Positions 51,676 to 62,006 are shown, numbered from the stretch's first letter. The stretch: 64,000 bases of DNA from Dictyobacter vulcani (GCF_008974265.1 NZ_BKZW01000001.1:3410001-3474000), one strand, 5' to 3'. Notes: generated by a model not told the origin, from the letters alone. A program made the numbers and translations.

Positions 51676-52119
51676 ATGATTCGTTTAGAGAGAAGCATCA
51701 CCATCGCCAGACCCATCGAGGCCGTGTTTGCCTACGTTACCGATATGAACAAAGTTAAATCATGGTTACCGGTCAGGGATATTCGTGCCCTCTCACCCGG
51801 TGTTATCGGTGTTGGATCCACCTACGCCCAGACTGCGGTCTTTATGGGCCGTGAATTCGCCTCTACCATCGAAGTCACCCAATACCAACCCACGCGGCTC
51901 TTCGCCTTCAAAATGATCCAGGGTCCCTTCCCACTCTCCAATACCATGACCCTGGCGCCCACCCCTGGCGGAGGCACGATCCTCACCATCATCGGAGAAG
52001 CCGAACCCGGCAGCGCCCTCAGCTTTATCGGCCCCTTCGTGACCCCTATCGTCAAAAAGCAAATGGAGACCCAGGTCAATCAGCTAAAACAAGCCATAGA
52101 AACCACCGTTGGACGCTGA
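51676..52119 (+). CDS. SRPBCC-family protein
   Basis: 147 residues from the ATG at 51676, with AAAGGAGG upstream. RSITIARPIEAVFAYVTDMN opens the START-like fold and FVTPIVKKQMETQVNQLKQA closes it with the long C-terminal helix. It should bind a hydrophobic ligand or act as a polyketide-cyclase-like or stress protein; no enzyme motif is visible. It has no membrane segment, unlike the SRPBCC protein at 46392. Confidence 0.88.
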   Translation: MIRLERSITIARPIEAVFAYVTDMNKVKSWLPVRDIRALSPGVIGVGSTYAQTAVFMGREFASTIEVTQYQPTRLFAFKMIQGPFPLSNTMTLAPTPGGGTILTIIGEAEPGSALSFIGPFVTPIVKKQMETQVNQLKQAIETTVGR

Positions 52120-52235
52120 TGGGCAGCAGTGATATAAGGTATACTATTGATACGCAGGGACGATGTCGTTCCTGTGACTGACATCGCTCACCAGAGCCCC
52201 ATACTGCACCGTTGAAGATGAAAGGCAGCATGATA

Positions 52236-54212
52236 ATGGATACCCCATTTGGCGAAGAACAGCCCCTCTGGACCCCGTCTGAAACCGTTATTCGCGACGC
52301 TAATATATCACAGTATATGCATTGGTTGACTCAGGAACGTGGCCTGCACTTTGAGGACCGTGAAGCTCTCTGGCGCTGGTCGGTTGAAAAGCTAGAGGAT
52401 TTCTGGGCCTCCCTCTGGTCCTATTTTTCGATCAAAGCCTCGCAGCCATATAATGCCGTGTTGAGTAGCCATACTATGCCGGGAGCCAGCTGGTTTTCTG
52501 GCGCGCGCCTCAACTATGCCGAGCACATATTTCGCAACGCGACCAGCGATCGGCCCGCGCTACTCTTTCGCTCCGAGCGCCAGGCGCTGACCGAGATATC
52601 CTGGCAAGAACTGACCAAAAATGTGGGTGCGCTGTCCCAATCATTACGAGCCATGGGTGTACAGCCAGGCGACCGTGTGGTTGCATATGTTCCCAACATT
52701 CCCCAGGCTATTACCGCCTTCCTGGCCTGTGCCAGCGTTGGTGCCATCTGGTCCAGTTGCTCACCGGACTTTGGGATCAGCAGCGTCACCGAGCGCTTTC
52801 AGCAGATCGAACCCAAAGTTCTGTTTGCGGTAGATGGCTATCAATATGGCGGTAAAAGCTTTGATCGCTTGCCAGTCATCCATGAGCTACAGAAGCAACT
52901 GCCCACGCTGCAAAAGATCGTGGTCATTCCTTATTTAAAGACTGAGCCCTCGCTTGAAGGCATCGGGCATGGCGTGCTCTGGTCCGAAGTGCTACGCGAG
53001 CCAGCCGAGCTCACCTTTGAGCAGGTACCTTTTGACCATCCTCTCTGGATCCTGTATTCATCGGGCACCACCGGACTCCCCAAAGCGATTGTCCAGGGCC
53101 ATGGTGGCATCTTACTTGAACACCTCAAAGCGTTGACGCTGGATGTCGATTTAAAGCCCGGCGACCGCTTCTTCTGGTTCACCACCACCGGTTGGATGAT
53201 GTGGAACTTCCTCGTTGGTGGTTTGCTGACGAAGTCCGTCATCCTGTTATATGATGGCAGTCCCGGCTATCCCAACCTGGAGACCCTCTGGCAATTTGCC
53301 CAGGAAAGTCAGATGAGCTTCTTCGGGACCAGTGCCAGCTATATCGCTTCCTGTATGAAGGCTGGCATCGAGCCAGGACAGAGCTATGATCTGAGCCATC
53401 TACGCGGCATCGGCTCCACTGGTTCACCGTTGCCACCAGAAGGTTTCCACTGGATCCATGAGCATATACGTGAGGATCTGTGGGTAGCCTCGGTCAGCGG
53501 AGGCACCGATATCTGTTCGGCCTTTGTGGCCGGCTCCATCGTGCTGCCCGTCTATGCCGGAGAACTGCAATGTCGATCCCTGGGAGCCAATGTGCAGTCC
53601 TTTGACGATGCTGGCCAGCCCTTGATCGAAGAGGTCGGTGAACTCGTCGTCACGGAACCGCTGCCCTCCATGCCCCTCTTCTTCTGGAACGATCCCGATC
53701 AGCAGCGCTATCGCGAAAGCTACTTTGCCACCTATCCCGGCATCTGGCGTCACGGTGACTGGATCCGCATTACCGAGCGTGGTAGTGCCGTCATCTATGG
53801 TCGCTCTGACTCAACTATCAACCGTATGGGAATTCGGATGGGTAGCAGTGAAATCTATCGCATCGTCGAAGGCCTGCCCGAAGTCCTGGATAGTTTGATC
53901 GTCGGCGTCGAGCGTCCTCATGGCGGCTATTACCTGCCCCTCTTCGTAGTCCTGCGACCCGGAGTAGAGTTGGATGACAGCCTGAAAGCCAGAATCAAGA
54001 GCGAACTGCGCACCCACATCTCGCCGCATCACGTGCCCGACGAAATCCTCGTCATCTCGGAAGTCCCGCGTACACTCAGTGGCAAGAAGCTAGAGGTACC
54101 TGTCAAGAAGCTCCTGATGGGCCTTCCCATGGAAAAAGCCGTCAGCCTGGACGCCCTCAGCAACCCCCAGGCCTTCCGCTACTTCCAGGAATTCGCCAGT
54201 CAGCGTAATTAA
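52236..54212 (+). CDS. aacS: Acetoacetyl-CoA synthetase (acetoacetate-CoA ligase)
   Basis: 658 residues from the ATG at 52236, about ten bases after AAAGG; ATGs at 52230 and 52218 are alternatives. Adenylate-forming enzyme: LYSSGTTGLPKAIVQGHGG is the phosphate loop, TTTGWMMWNFLVGG is typical of AacS and acetyl-CoA synthetases, and the catalytic lysine lies in RTLSGKKLEVPVK near the end. WFSGARLNYAEHIF at the N-terminus also fits AacS. It activates acetoacetate with ATP and CoA in the cytoplasm. A hairpin follows the stop. Confidence 0.9.
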   Translation: MDTPFGEEQPLWTPSETVIRDANISQYMHWLTQERGLHFEDREALWRWSVEKLEDFWASLWSYFSIKASQPYNAVLSSHTMPGASWFSGARLNYAEHIFRNATSDRPALLFRSERQALTEISWQELTKNVGALSQSLRAMGVQPGDRVVAYVPNIPQAITAFLACASVGAIWSSCSPDFGISSVTERFQQIEPKVLFAVDGYQYGGKSFDRLPVIHELQKQLPTLQKIVVIPYLKTEPSLEGIGHGVLWSEVLREPAELTFEQVPFDHPLWILYSSGTTGLPKAIVQGHGGILLEHLKALTLDVDLKPGDRFFWFTTTGWMMWNFLVGGLLTKSVILLYDGSPGYPNLETLWQFAQESQMSFFGTSASYIASCMKAGIEPGQSYDLSHLRGIGSTGSPLPPEGFHWIHEHIREDLWVASVSGGTDICSAFVAGSIVLPVYAGELQCRSLGANVQSFDDAGQPLIEEVGELVVTEPLPSMPLFFWNDPDQQRYRESYFATYPGIWRHGDWIRITERGSAVIYGRSDSTINRMGIRMGSSEIYRIVEGLPEVLDSLIVGVERPHGGYYLPLFVVLRPGVELDDSLKARIKSELRTHISPHHVPDEILVISEVPRTLSGKKLEVPVKKLLMGLPMEKAVSLDALSNPQAFRYFQEFASQRN

Positions 54213-54288
54213 GACAACTTAAGCATAAGAACTTAAGAAGCGAGAGAGCCAGCATAGTTTACCGAAAAAAAACCATGCTGGCTCTCTC
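54213..54288. terminator. CTTAAG word and strong hairpin after aacS
   Basis: CAACTTAAGCATAAGAACTT (then AAGAAGC) begins at about 54215, one variant of the CTTAAG core repeated near 39.5 kb. It is followed by a stem GAGAGAGCCAGCAT / ATGCTGGCTCTCTC (54242-54255 and 54275-54288) with an A-rich loop. It separates two convergent genes and may stop transcription in both directions. Confidence 0.6.
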
Positions 54289-54310
54289 ATGTATCAGTCG
54301 CATTCAGCGT

Positions 54311-54871
54311 TTATGCCATATTTGCTCTGGATGTGAGCAGGCGCTGGCGATAGCGGTGTTGATGAATAATCCAGAAGGCGATAAAGACCAGCGGGGAAGA
54401 GCCGATGAGCCAGGCCAGCCAGGGTGCCATCGCCCCTGGTGCCCCGACCACGACCTGGATGCTGGCCTGCCCTGCCCCTTTGGGTCCATCGAGTTGTGTG
54501 ACGATATTCCATGCCCCTTGTACTGGAATATGGACACTGGCTTTCAGACTGCCTTTCCCGTCTCCGACAGGAGTTAGATTCGTGGGTAGATTGATGCCAT
54601 TGGTGCCAGGACCCGGCTGCATAATTACTTTGCCGTTCAGCTTGAGGGAGGCATCACGCGGCACAATGGTGATATCGAACTGCTCATCAGTAATTGGTGG
54701 ATCCTTTGAGAGATTGACCGCAATGATATAAGGACCCGCCGACACCGTATCGATACGGGCTGCCTGCGTACCACTATCCTGACTGGCTGCCCGGGCCATG
54801 CCACTGGTCAGGAGCAGCATACTGAAGCCAAGCATGCAGAGCAATGCGAGTGGGCGTAGAATTTTATCCAT
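54311..54871 (-). CDS. Secreted YtkA/CopC-like protein with C-terminal membrane helix
   Basis: 186 residues from the ATG at 54871 (AAGAGG upstream); a longer frame exists to 54961. A signal peptide (LALLCMLGFSMLLLTSGMARA) ends near residue 28. The middle is an immunoglobulin-like beta domain (GPYIIAVNLSKDPPITDEQF ... IPVQGAWNIVTQLDGPKGAG), as in YtkA/FixH-like proteins, and a C-terminal helix (WLIGSSPLVFIAFWIIHQ) anchors it with a basic tail inside. It starts 28 bases after the stop of the polytopic membrane protein gene, so the two probably act together, perhaps in copper or respiratory-enzyme assembly; that link is only inferred. Confidence 0.72.
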   Translation of the reverse strand: MDKILRPLALLCMLGFSMLLLTSGMARAASQDSGTQAARIDTVSAGPYIIAVNLSKDPPITDEQFDITIVPRDASLKLNGKVIMQPGPGTNGINLPTNLTPVGDGKGSLKASVHIPVQGAWNIVTQLDGPKGAGQASIQVVVGAPGAMAPWLAWLIGSSPLVFIAFWIIHQHRYRQRLLTSRANMA

Positions 54872-54899
54872 CGAAACCTCTTGTTTCTTTACCGGCCGT

Positions 54900-56138
54900 T
54901 TAGCGCTTACTCCAGCGCCAGATATCACCAAAATCGTCACCGAGCCATGCTCCCAGCGCACCGAAGCCCATCGCTATAATGACAGAGACTACCACGATCA
55001 TACCCATCTGGACCGGCTCAACAGGAATCCCTTTTTCGGGTAGAAAGATCGGGGCATAGGGTGTGTATTTGAGTAGGATGAAGGGTGTGAATAACAATAT
55101 TGGTAGTGAGGCCAGCGCTCCTATGATCAGTGTTGTGCGCATCGAGAAATTTGGGCTATCGGTCTTGCGCTGCTGGCGGTAGGCCAGGAAATCTATGATC
55201 AGCGCTGAGAGCAAAAAGGCTATCGGGAGCAAGGCATAATCCAGTTGAAAGTGTGGTATCAGGCCCGGTTGACGGTAGGGCATATGTTGCACATCAACCG
55301 CCGTCCGAATCGCCCAGGGCACAAAGAGTTCGACGACAATGGTATGCAGCATCAGCACAAAAATCAGGAGTGTGGCCGTTCCCACCTTCTGGGTACTCCG
55401 CAGTACTGCCAGCATAAAGAGGAGGCAACCGGCTACCAGAGGCAAAGGATAGGTGTCGATATGGATGGTACCAATAGTGATAATTGGAAATTGCAAAAAG
55501 CCGGTCAGGGCATAATTCAGAATACTACCCATCGTCATGACGATACCCAGTTCAAGCGCCGTCAGACCAAAGTAGCGCCTGGGTTCTCTGGTGGATGCGC
55601 GCTCAATTGCCGCCTCAGAGGCAAAGACATACACCATACCTAGCATACCGATCAGGCCGCCAGTCACACCCATCATATGGAAAGGAGCCCAGAGCGCAAT
55701 ATCAATGCCATAGAGCTCATGCCAGTAGTTGTCCAGTGGCGCGGAAATCAATGAGAGCAGTGCACCAAAGCCAAGTACGCTAAAGCCGAGTGGCGCATGG
55801 AAGAAACGAAAAATAGCCACGGTCGAGGTATCATCCACCCCGGGTGTATGGCGACGATAGCGAAACGTCTCCCACAGCACAACCGCCAGCGCCAGCAGGC
55901 CAGCGCCAGACACACAGGTATAGATCAATGTATGCGGTGGGGTCCAGAACTGATCGCGGCCGACATACGCATGCCATTCACGATCCCAGACCGCTCCCAA
56001 CTCGCCTTGCAGTAAAAAAAAGAGTAATAGCCAGGCGCTGACGCGACGTAAGGTTCGCTCCTGAGAATGTGTTGTGGTCAGTGTTCGCGCAGGTATTTCA
56101 GTTGACTGTGGTGTTGCATGGACCTTTGATTGAGCCAT
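54900..56138 (-). CDS. Polytopic membrane protein of unknown function
   Basis: 412 residues with about ten hydrophobic helices, beginning VSAWLLLFFLLQGELGAVWD. Noticeable are the conserved-looking WDREWHAYVGRDQFWTPPHT, HAPLGFSVLGFGALLS and APFHMMGVTGGLIGMLG with histidines near membrane edges, which might bind metal or haem. The C-terminus ends in GAWLGDDFGDIWRWSKR. No family was recognised. It is the first gene of a two-gene unit with the YtkA-like protein. Confidence 0.8.
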   Translation of the reverse strand: MAQSKVHATPQSTEIPARTLTTTHSQERTLRRVSAWLLLFFLLQGELGAVWDREWHAYVGRDQFWTPPHTLIYTCVSGAGLLALAVVLWETFRYRRHTPGVDDTSTVAIFRFFHAPLGFSVLGFGALLSLISAPLDNYWHELYGIDIALWAPFHMMGVTGGLIGMLGMVYVFASEAAIERASTREPRRYFGLTALELGIVMTMGSILNYALTGFLQFPIITIGTIHIDTYPLPLVAGCLLFMLAVLRSTQKVGTATLLIFVLMLHTIVVELFVPWAIRTAVDVQHMPYRQPGLIPHFQLDYALLPIAFLLSALIIDFLAYRQQRKTDSPNFSMRTTLIIGALASLPILLFTPFILLKYTPYAPIFLPEKGIPVEPVQMGMIVVVSVIIAMGFGALGAWLGDDFGDIWRWSKR

Positions 56139-56773
56139 ATAGCAGACTCCTATCCTATTGATAAATGGAAAATAAAGAATAAGCTCAGAATGTGTTTGAC
56201 TCTCTAGCCGACAATAGTTGGCCTTAACTCAAAGCAGCGATGCTTCCTCCCGCTCTCTTTCTTATGAGAGCTATTATCTATTTAACCTTTTGTATTTTAT
56301 CGTATCATATGGTTTTTTACTATGCTATATCTTCCTCAATCTACTTACAGCTGTCTGTTTCAAGATATATCAATGATGTTCCTGTTACATTCCGTTTGAG
56401 CCATGGGAGCATAATGGATGGCCACCTGCTTGTGAATGAATACAAAAACCATGGCTATCTGCGTTAATCACTATGAATGCATTGCAATCTCAATCGTTCC
56501 AGGTTGTTTACTTTCAGCTTCACACCAGTAGTATTTTTTGCTATCAAAAGGCAGCATATTAAAGAAAGAAATTTCTAGCTGAAGAGTACATTTGGTGGAG
56601 AAATGTTCACATATTTGCTTAAATGCTCGTTTGAATGGTACTATGACACTGCCAGGATTGTAGAGTAACTAGCTGATTTACCCGCATAATTGTACGTACA
56701 TTACAACATTCAAGATTGCTTTTTCAACGCTATATTGCACGAGCAAATAGCGAACAAAACGGGGGGTGTGTCC
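56139..56773. other. Intergenic region, no gene seen
   Basis: About 630 AT-rich bases between divergent genes. It should hold both promoters. No repeat or hairpin stands out. Confidence 0.4.
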
Positions 56774-57739
56774 ATGGCAACTACGCCGAAGGTGCTTATT
56801 ATTGATGATAGTTCTACGCAGTGCTTGTTTATGCAACAATCTTTGCGGAGCGCAGGCTATCAGGTAGTAGTTGCCAATGACGGAAAGCAAGGGCTGCGCA
56901 TCATCGCGCAAGAGAATCCACAGTGTGTCGTACTGGATATTGTGTTACCCGGGATGAATGGTTTCGAGGTATGTCGCTATCTGCGTTCTCAGGACGCCTG
57001 GCGCACGTTGCCTGTGATCATGATCAGTTCCAAAAATTCCTCTTCAGACCGCTTCTGGGCCATGCGCCAGGGCGCCAATGCGTATTTAACCAAACCATTC
57101 AAAGCTAATGAGTTAGTGGAAGCAGTCCAGGAGAACATCTCCGAACGTCCACGTACCCCCAATACATCCGTGCGTCCACCTGTTTCTCAGCGACCTCTTG
57201 ATCCTCACACGCCTCTTCCCGCTACCAGACAGGACTCAGGCGCATATCGGCCGGTTGACGTGCAAGCGCCATTTGCTTCTGTACGTAACACGCCGGGGCG
57301 GCAGAGACCACCCACTGACCCATTCGCTGTACCTGTAGAGCAGCAGGCCATGCAGAACCAGCACAGTCAGGGTATACCACTCTCCTCGAATTCTCGTGCG
57401 CAACAATTTGCTTTTCCACCTTTGAATGTCCCGGGTAAGCCAGAAACCCCCACTCCATCTGGCGCAACTGGTCCTCAGCGTCCAGCTGCCACTAATCCTA
57501 TCTTCCCATTGTTGCTCTTGGTCCCGAAACGCATTGATTATGTGGATCCGCCCCGCATCGCAGATCCTCGGACGCGCCAGCTCTATCAGATCATCGACGG
57601 CCAGAAAAATGTCGAGATGCTTCGAGTGCTGACCAACATGACAAAAGAGGAGCTGCTAAGCACCTTGCGCCAGCTTGTCCGGCAGCAACACATCCACCTT
57701 TATGAACCCGGCGGCCGACTCATCGACAGCAACATTTAA
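56774..57739 (+). CDS. Response regulator receiver protein with long Pro-rich linker
   Basis: 321 residues from the ATG at 56774 (GGGGGG upstream). Residues 1-125 are a CheY-like receiver: Asp11/Asp12, phospho-acceptor Asp55 in CVVLDIVLPGMNGFE, and Lys107 in AYLTKPFKANE. About 110 Pro/Gln-rich residues, probably disordered, lead to a C-terminal region of about 75 residues (FPLLLLVPKRIDYVDPPRIA ... MTKEELLSTLRQLVRQQHIH) that looks like a small winged-helix or PatA-type output domain. No kinase is adjacent. The output is unknown, so direct DNA binding cannot be claimed. Confidence 0.85.
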   Translation: MATTPKVLIIDDSSTQCLFMQQSLRSAGYQVVVANDGKQGLRIIAQENPQCVVLDIVLPGMNGFEVCRYLRSQDAWRTLPVIMISSKNSSSDRFWAMRQGANAYLTKPFKANELVEAVQENISERPRTPNTSVRPPVSQRPLDPHTPLPATRQDSGAYRPVDVQAPFASVRNTPGRQRPPTDPFAVPVEQQAMQNQHSQGIPLSSNSRAQQFAFPPLNVPGKPETPTPSGATGPQRPAATNPIFPLLLLVPKRIDYVDPPRIADPRTRQLYQIIDGQKNVEMLRVLTNMTKEELLSTLRQLVRQQHIHLYEPGGRLIDSNI

Positions 57740-57746
57740 ATCCAGC

Positions 57747-57831
57747 GTAGCGGCAGCGCTGGTCGCTGCGACCGTTGGGCGTTCGAGCAAGCAGGCCCGT
57801 ACACCCTTGAGCGCACTATGCTCAAGGGTGT
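57747..57831. repeat. Family A palindrome plus perfect hairpin after the response regulator
   Basis: GTAGCGGCAGCGCTGGTCGC, then TGCGACC, lies seven bases after the stop. A 12-bp perfect stem ACACCCTTGAGC / GCTCAAGGGTGT follows at 57801-57831. The remaining gap to recQ has no gene. Confidence 0.7.
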
Positions 57832-58062
57832 GTAGTGCGTAGTAAAACACGAAAACAGGTATAATCACAAAAAAAACACAATAATTTGCTCTATCTGTTT
57901 TGATCGCATATAGACAGCTGTGAGATACTATACTTTGTGTCTTTAGAATGCAAGCGACCAGATGCATCACCCGCTGAACCCATTAGTATGGTGACATGCT
58001 ATCGCCGCCCGCATATTGATGTGACGTAGGGAGTCCATGGATTAGCTGGATCAGGGAGTATA

Positions 58063-60276
58063 TTGAAATTGTTGCATGTCGATCAAGCGCTGAAGCAGTA
58101 TTTTGGTTATGATAGTTTTCGTCCGGGACAGCAAGAAATTGTTGAAGCCGTCCTGGAGCAGCAGGATATGCTGGTATTAATGCCAACCGGTGGTGGTAAA
58201 TCGCTTACCTATCAATTACCCGCCCTGTTATTACCAGGACTGACTATAGTCGTTTCTCCATTGATTGCTTTGATGCAAGATCAAGTCAGTCGCTTGCAGG
58301 AGAATGGTATCGAGGCTACTTTTGTCAATAGCTCGCTACCATATGAGGAGGCGGCACGTCGTGAGCGGGCGGCCATGACTGGTCAGATCAAACTACTCTA
58401 TGTGGCCCCTGAACGTCTCCTTAAGCCCAGTTTCCTGGCCTTTCTTGAACATATCAACAACACCATTGGTCTCTCGTTGCTGGCCGTCGATGAGGCTCAC
58501 TGTGTCAGTGAATGGGGACACGACTTTCGCCCTGAATATCGCCAGATTGGTTCGGTGCGCAACCGTTTTCCAGATATGCCGATTCTGGCTTTGACCGCCA
58601 CGGCTACCGAACGTGTTCGTGAGGACATTCTGACCCAGTTACAGCTGCGGCAGCCACGTGTGCATCTGGCCAGCTTTAATCGTCCCAATCTCTCCTACGA
58701 GGTCCGCAAAAAGCACAAAGGTTCATACGATGAGCTGGTCCAGGTGCTGCGCGATAAAGCCGGCGAATCTGTCATCATCTATTGTTTGAGTCGCTCAGGT
58801 GTGGAGAAACTCAGCGCTGATCTTGAGGAAGATGGCATCGTCAATCTCCCCTATCACGCTGGCCTATCGCCCAAAATACGCAGCGAGCATCAGAATCGTT
58901 TTATTCGCGACGATGTGCCAGTGCTGGTGGCCACGATCGCTTTTGGTATGGGTATTGCCAAGCCAGATGTGCGCGCGGTCATCCATTATGATCTACCGAA
59001 AAACCTGGAAGGCTATTATCAGGAATCTGGCCGTGCCGGTCGTGATGGTCAGCCAGCCGACTGTATCCTTTTCTTCAGCTACTCCGATCGTGTGCGAACG
59101 CAATATTTTATCGCGCAGAAAGAGAGTGAGCAGCAGCAGGCCATCGCGCTCCAGCAATTGCAGCAGGTCTTAAAGTATAGTGAGAGTTCTCAATGTCGCC
59201 GCCGCGTTCTGCTCAGCTATTTTAGCGAGGAGTTTCCGGACGCCAATTGTGGTAATTGTGACAACTGCGTGCAGACCGCGCAAGTTGAAGAGCGTAGTGA
59301 AGACGCACGTCTGTTTCTATCGGGCGTCCATCAGACCCGTGAGCGCTTTGGCCTGTATCACATTGTTGATGTCCTGCGGGGAGCCAACACGCAAAAGATC
59401 CGTGATTTTCGCCACAACCTCCTCCCCATCTATGGTCATGGCAAACAGTTCAGCCGTGAAGAATGGGTCTCGCTCGGCCAGAATCTATTACAGCAAGGCT
59501 TCTTATCAGAGCGGCGCGATAACTATTCTACTTTCCGTTTAAACGCCAACTCGCTCAAGCTACTGGATGGCGAGGTCCAATTTTATCAGAAGGTGACCCC
59601 TAAAGCAGCCAGCCGTGGAGCCGCAGCCACCCCTGTTAAAGCAGCCCAGGTCGTTGAGCTAGATGCCGCCGACAACCAGTTCCTACAGCGCTTACGCGCC
59701 CTGCGCAAGCAACTGGCAGACGAGCATAATGTTCCGCCCTACGTTGTCTTTACGGATGCCGCCTTGCGGGCCATGGTCCAACAACTGCCCATGAGCCAGG
59801 CCCAATTTCTGAAGGTACCCGGTGTGGGTGAACAAAAGCTGAAGGCCTACTATACGCCCTTCACCGACGAGATCAAAGCCTATGCCGAGCAGCATCCTGA
59901 CAAAGTTCCGGCCGCACCCGCCACACCTGAGCGTGCGAAGCCAGCGTCCGCACGCTCAGCCGTCTATATACGTCGCAATATCGTCAACCTGGCCCAGCAG
60001 GGATTTAGCCTGCGTGAGATTGCGCAGGCCTGTGATCGCGCACCATCCACGGTCGCTGAGTATCTCACCGCAGCCATCACCGAAGGAGAGGTCACTGATC
60101 TGGCCCATCTGGTCCCGAGCGAGCAGTATCAGGCCATCGCCCGAGCCATTCAAGAAGTCGGGGATGAGAAACTGAAGCCGATTAAAGAATCTCTCGGGGA
60201 TCAGTATTCCTATGAAGATATTCGTCTGGTGCGTGCTCATTTGCAAGCCAGCCAGACAGAGAATGTGACCTCCTGA
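58063..60276 (+). CDS. recQ: ATP-dependent DNA helicase RecQ
   Basis: 737 residues; the start is a TTG with GGGAG upstream. Helicase core: Walker A LMPTGGGKS (residues 39-47), DEAH box at 143-146 in LLAVDEAHCVSEWGHDFRPE, motif VI-type QESGRAGRDGQPADC. A zinc-binding cysteine set (CRRRVLL, CGNCDNC) and an RQC winged helix follow, then an HRDC domain (about 530-605, LRKQLADEHNVPPYVVFTDA). The end adds a helix-turn-helix (LREIAQACDRAPSTVAEYLT), as in long RecQs. It unwinds DNA 3' to 5' in recombination and fork repair. It is a single gene between repeats and a terminator. Confidence 0.94.
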   Translation: MKLLHVDQALKQYFGYDSFRPGQQEIVEAVLEQQDMLVLMPTGGGKSLTYQLPALLLPGLTIVVSPLIALMQDQVSRLQENGIEATFVNSSLPYEEAARRERAAMTGQIKLLYVAPERLLKPSFLAFLEHINNTIGLSLLAVDEAHCVSEWGHDFRPEYRQIGSVRNRFPDMPILALTATATERVREDILTQLQLRQPRVHLASFNRPNLSYEVRKKHKGSYDELVQVLRDKAGESVIIYCLSRSGVEKLSADLEEDGIVNLPYHAGLSPKIRSEHQNRFIRDDVPVLVATIAFGMGIAKPDVRAVIHYDLPKNLEGYYQESGRAGRDGQPADCILFFSYSDRVRTQYFIAQKESEQQQAIALQQLQQVLKYSESSQCRRRVLLSYFSEEFPDANCGNCDNCVQTAQVEERSEDARLFLSGVHQTRERFGLYHIVDVLRGANTQKIRDFRHNLLPIYGHGKQFSREEWVSLGQNLLQQGFLSERRDNYSTFRLNANSLKLLDGEVQFYQKVTPKAASRGAAATPVKAAQVVELDAADNQFLQRLRALRKQLADEHNVPPYVVFTDAALRAMVQQLPMSQAQFLKVPGVGEQKLKAYYTPFTDEIKAYAEQHPDKVPAAPATPERAKPASARSAVYIRRNIVNLAQQGFSLREIAQACDRAPSTVAEYLTAAITEGEVTDLAHLVPSEQYQAIARAIQEVGDEKLKPIKESLGDQYSYEDIRLVRAHLQASQTENVTS

Positions 60277-60308
60277 GCCAGCGCTTTTTGCAGACCAGAC
60301 ACAAAGAA

Positions 60309-60340
60309 GCCCGGTACCCGTTAATGGATACCGGGCGTTT
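60309..60340. terminator. Hairpin between convergent recQ and xylA
   Basis: GCCCGGTA / TACCGGGC stem with a 12-base loop followed by GTTTG, 33 bases after recQ and just beyond the xylA stop. Confidence 0.65.
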
Positions 60341-60343
60341 GCT

Positions 60344-61558
60344 TTAGCGTACACCCAGGATATGTTCAATGGCCAGTTGATCCAGCTTCTCATACTGATA
60401 GCCACGCTGACCCAGGGCGGTTGGATCAAAGGTGGTCTCTCTCAGTTTGCTGGCCAGTTCCTTACTATAACCGGAGCGTACCTGATTCAGCAGGGCGATA
60501 TGGTCCGCGTTGCCGCCGTTAACGGTCGCCAGCAACTGCTGTACCGCTGGATCCGCATCGAAGCGACGCGCCTTCTCACGCAGGATATTATAGGTACGCA
60601 TACAGCCGGCCGCGAAATCCCAGACTCCCTGTTCATCCTCGGTACGATAGGCATGGGCATCAAAATGGCGTGGACCATCATAGCCACTGTTCTCCAGCAG
60701 GCGTACCAGGAAGAACATACTCTTGATACTCTCACTCCCAAAACGTAGATCCTGATCGTAGCGCGGACCTTTCTGATCATTGAGATCGATATGGAAAAGC
60801 TTGCCGGCCTCCAGTGCCTGCGCAATGCCATGGACAAAGTTGAGTCCAGACATGTGTTCATGAGCCACCTCGGGATTCACACCCACCATATCGGGATGGT
60901 CGAGGGTATAAATAAAGGCCAGCATATGTCCAACCGTCGGAAAATACGTATCCGAGCGGGGTTCGTTCGGCTTGGGCTCCAGCGCGAAACGCAGATCGTA
61001 GCCATTATCGATGGCATATTCGCACAGGAAATTGATCGCGTCACGCATGCGCTTTACGGCTTCGACAGGATCTTTGCTGACTTCGCTATCGACACCTTCG
61101 CGACCACCCCAGAACACATAGGTTTTTGCACCCAGTTCCACGCCCAGATCGATGGCACGCATCGTTTTCTGGAGCGCAAAGGCACGCACGCTGGGATCGA
61201 CCGCCGTGAATGCGCCATCTTTAAAGGCAGGATGAAAGAAAAGATTGGTGGTTGCCATTGGCACAACCATCCCATAGTCATTCAGTGCCTTTTTAAAGTC
61301 ACGCACGATCTGATCGCGCTGTGCTGGTGTTGCATCAAACGGAACCAGATCATTGTCGTGGAAATTGACACCCCAGGCACCTAGCTCTGAAAGTTTCTGT
61401 ACACTATGGATAGGATTAAGGACCGGGCGCACCACATCGCCAAATGGATCCCGCCCCTGGTTCGCAACCGTCCAGAGTCCAAACGTAAATTTATCTTCTT
61501 TTTTCGGTGTATAGTGATCGCTGGTACTTTCCTTGGTTAACTCAGTTGGTAGCGTCAT
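60344..61558 (-). CDS. xylA: Xylose isomerase
   Basis: 404 residues; GGAGG precedes the ATG. The TIM-barrel motifs are those of class I xylose isomerase: [17 protein letters not shown], the catalytic histidine region [59 protein letters not shown] and [19 protein letters not shown], with two metal sites implied. It interconverts xylose and xylulose (and glucose and fructose) in the cytoplasm. No xylulokinase gene is next to it, so the operon context is absent. Confidence 0.95.
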   Translation of the reverse strand: MTLPTELTKESTSDHYTPKKEDKFTFGLWTVANQGRDPFGDVVRPVLNPIHSVQKLSELGAWGVNFHDNDLVPFDATPAQRDQIVRDFKKALNDYGMVVPMATTNLFFHPAFKDGAFTAVDPSVRAFALQKTMRAIDLGVELGAKTYVFWGGREGVDSEVSKDPVEAVKRMRDAINFLCEYAIDNGYDLRFALEPKPNEPRSDTYFPTVGHMLAFIYTLDHPDMVGVNPEVAHEHMSGLNFVHGIAQALEAGKLFHIDLNDQKGPRYDQDLRFGSESIKSMFFLVRLLENSGYDGPRHFDAHAYRTEDEQGVWDFAAGCMRTYNILREKARRFDADPAVQQLLATVNGGNADHIALLNQVRSGYSKELASKLRETTFDPTALGQRGYQYEKLDQLAIEHILGVR

Positions 61559-61691
61559 TGGTGGCCTCCATGTATCTGTAATAACGACGTTGAATGCAAT
61601 TCATTATAGACTTTTGCTTCTCGTTTTGTAAAACCATGTTTGTCGTCATCCACTTATCCTGACCAGAGGCATATCTTCATGCGGAGGACAA

Positions 61692-61724
61692 TAAAAAGCC
61701 CACTCCTCAGCGTGAGAAGTGGGC
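61692..61724 (-). terminator. Terminator of the small gene at 61806-62006
   Basis: Read on the minus strand: GCCCACTTCTCACG, then the complementary half, then TTTTTAT. The stem has small imperfections in its middle. It lies about 80 bases after the small gene's stop. Confidence 0.75.
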
Positions 61725-61805
61725 GGAGACAAAATGTACGCGTAAGCAACTGCCCTACGAAAATGAGTTCAGATTATTATTTATAGGAACCGACAAACAC
61801 TTATA

Positions 61806-62006
61806 TTAGCTCACAAACTCTGTCAATTTACCAGTTTGGAAAAGCCAGCGAAAAAACTCCAGACGGCGATGATTATCAGATGCTTGATCTAGTTCATTAG
61901 GAGAAAGTTGTTTACGAAACTTTGTAATTCGATCAATTTCTGTATCTCTGAAGCCCGCTTTACGTAACATTTCAAATGCTTCTTTATGATCCATATAGTG
62001 AAACAT
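61806..62006 (-). CDS. Small hypothetical protein
   Basis: 66 residues from the ATG at 62006, six bases after AAGGAG; a longer frame to 62270 crosses a tandem repeat and is not protein-like. The sequence is charged and helical (YMDHKEAFEMLRKAGFRDTE, then QASDNHRRLEFFRWLFQTGK) with no membrane segment. It has its own terminator. Its family is unknown. Confidence 0.6.
   Translation of the reverse strand: MFHYMDHKEAFEMLRKAGFRDTEIDRITKFRKQLSPNELDQASDNHRRLEFFRWLFQTGKLTEFVS

Noticed and set aside
55245..56041. Plus-strand frames opposite the polytopic membrane protein
   Set aside because: They are Gln/His-rich antisense shadows of hydrophobic codons and lack start signals.
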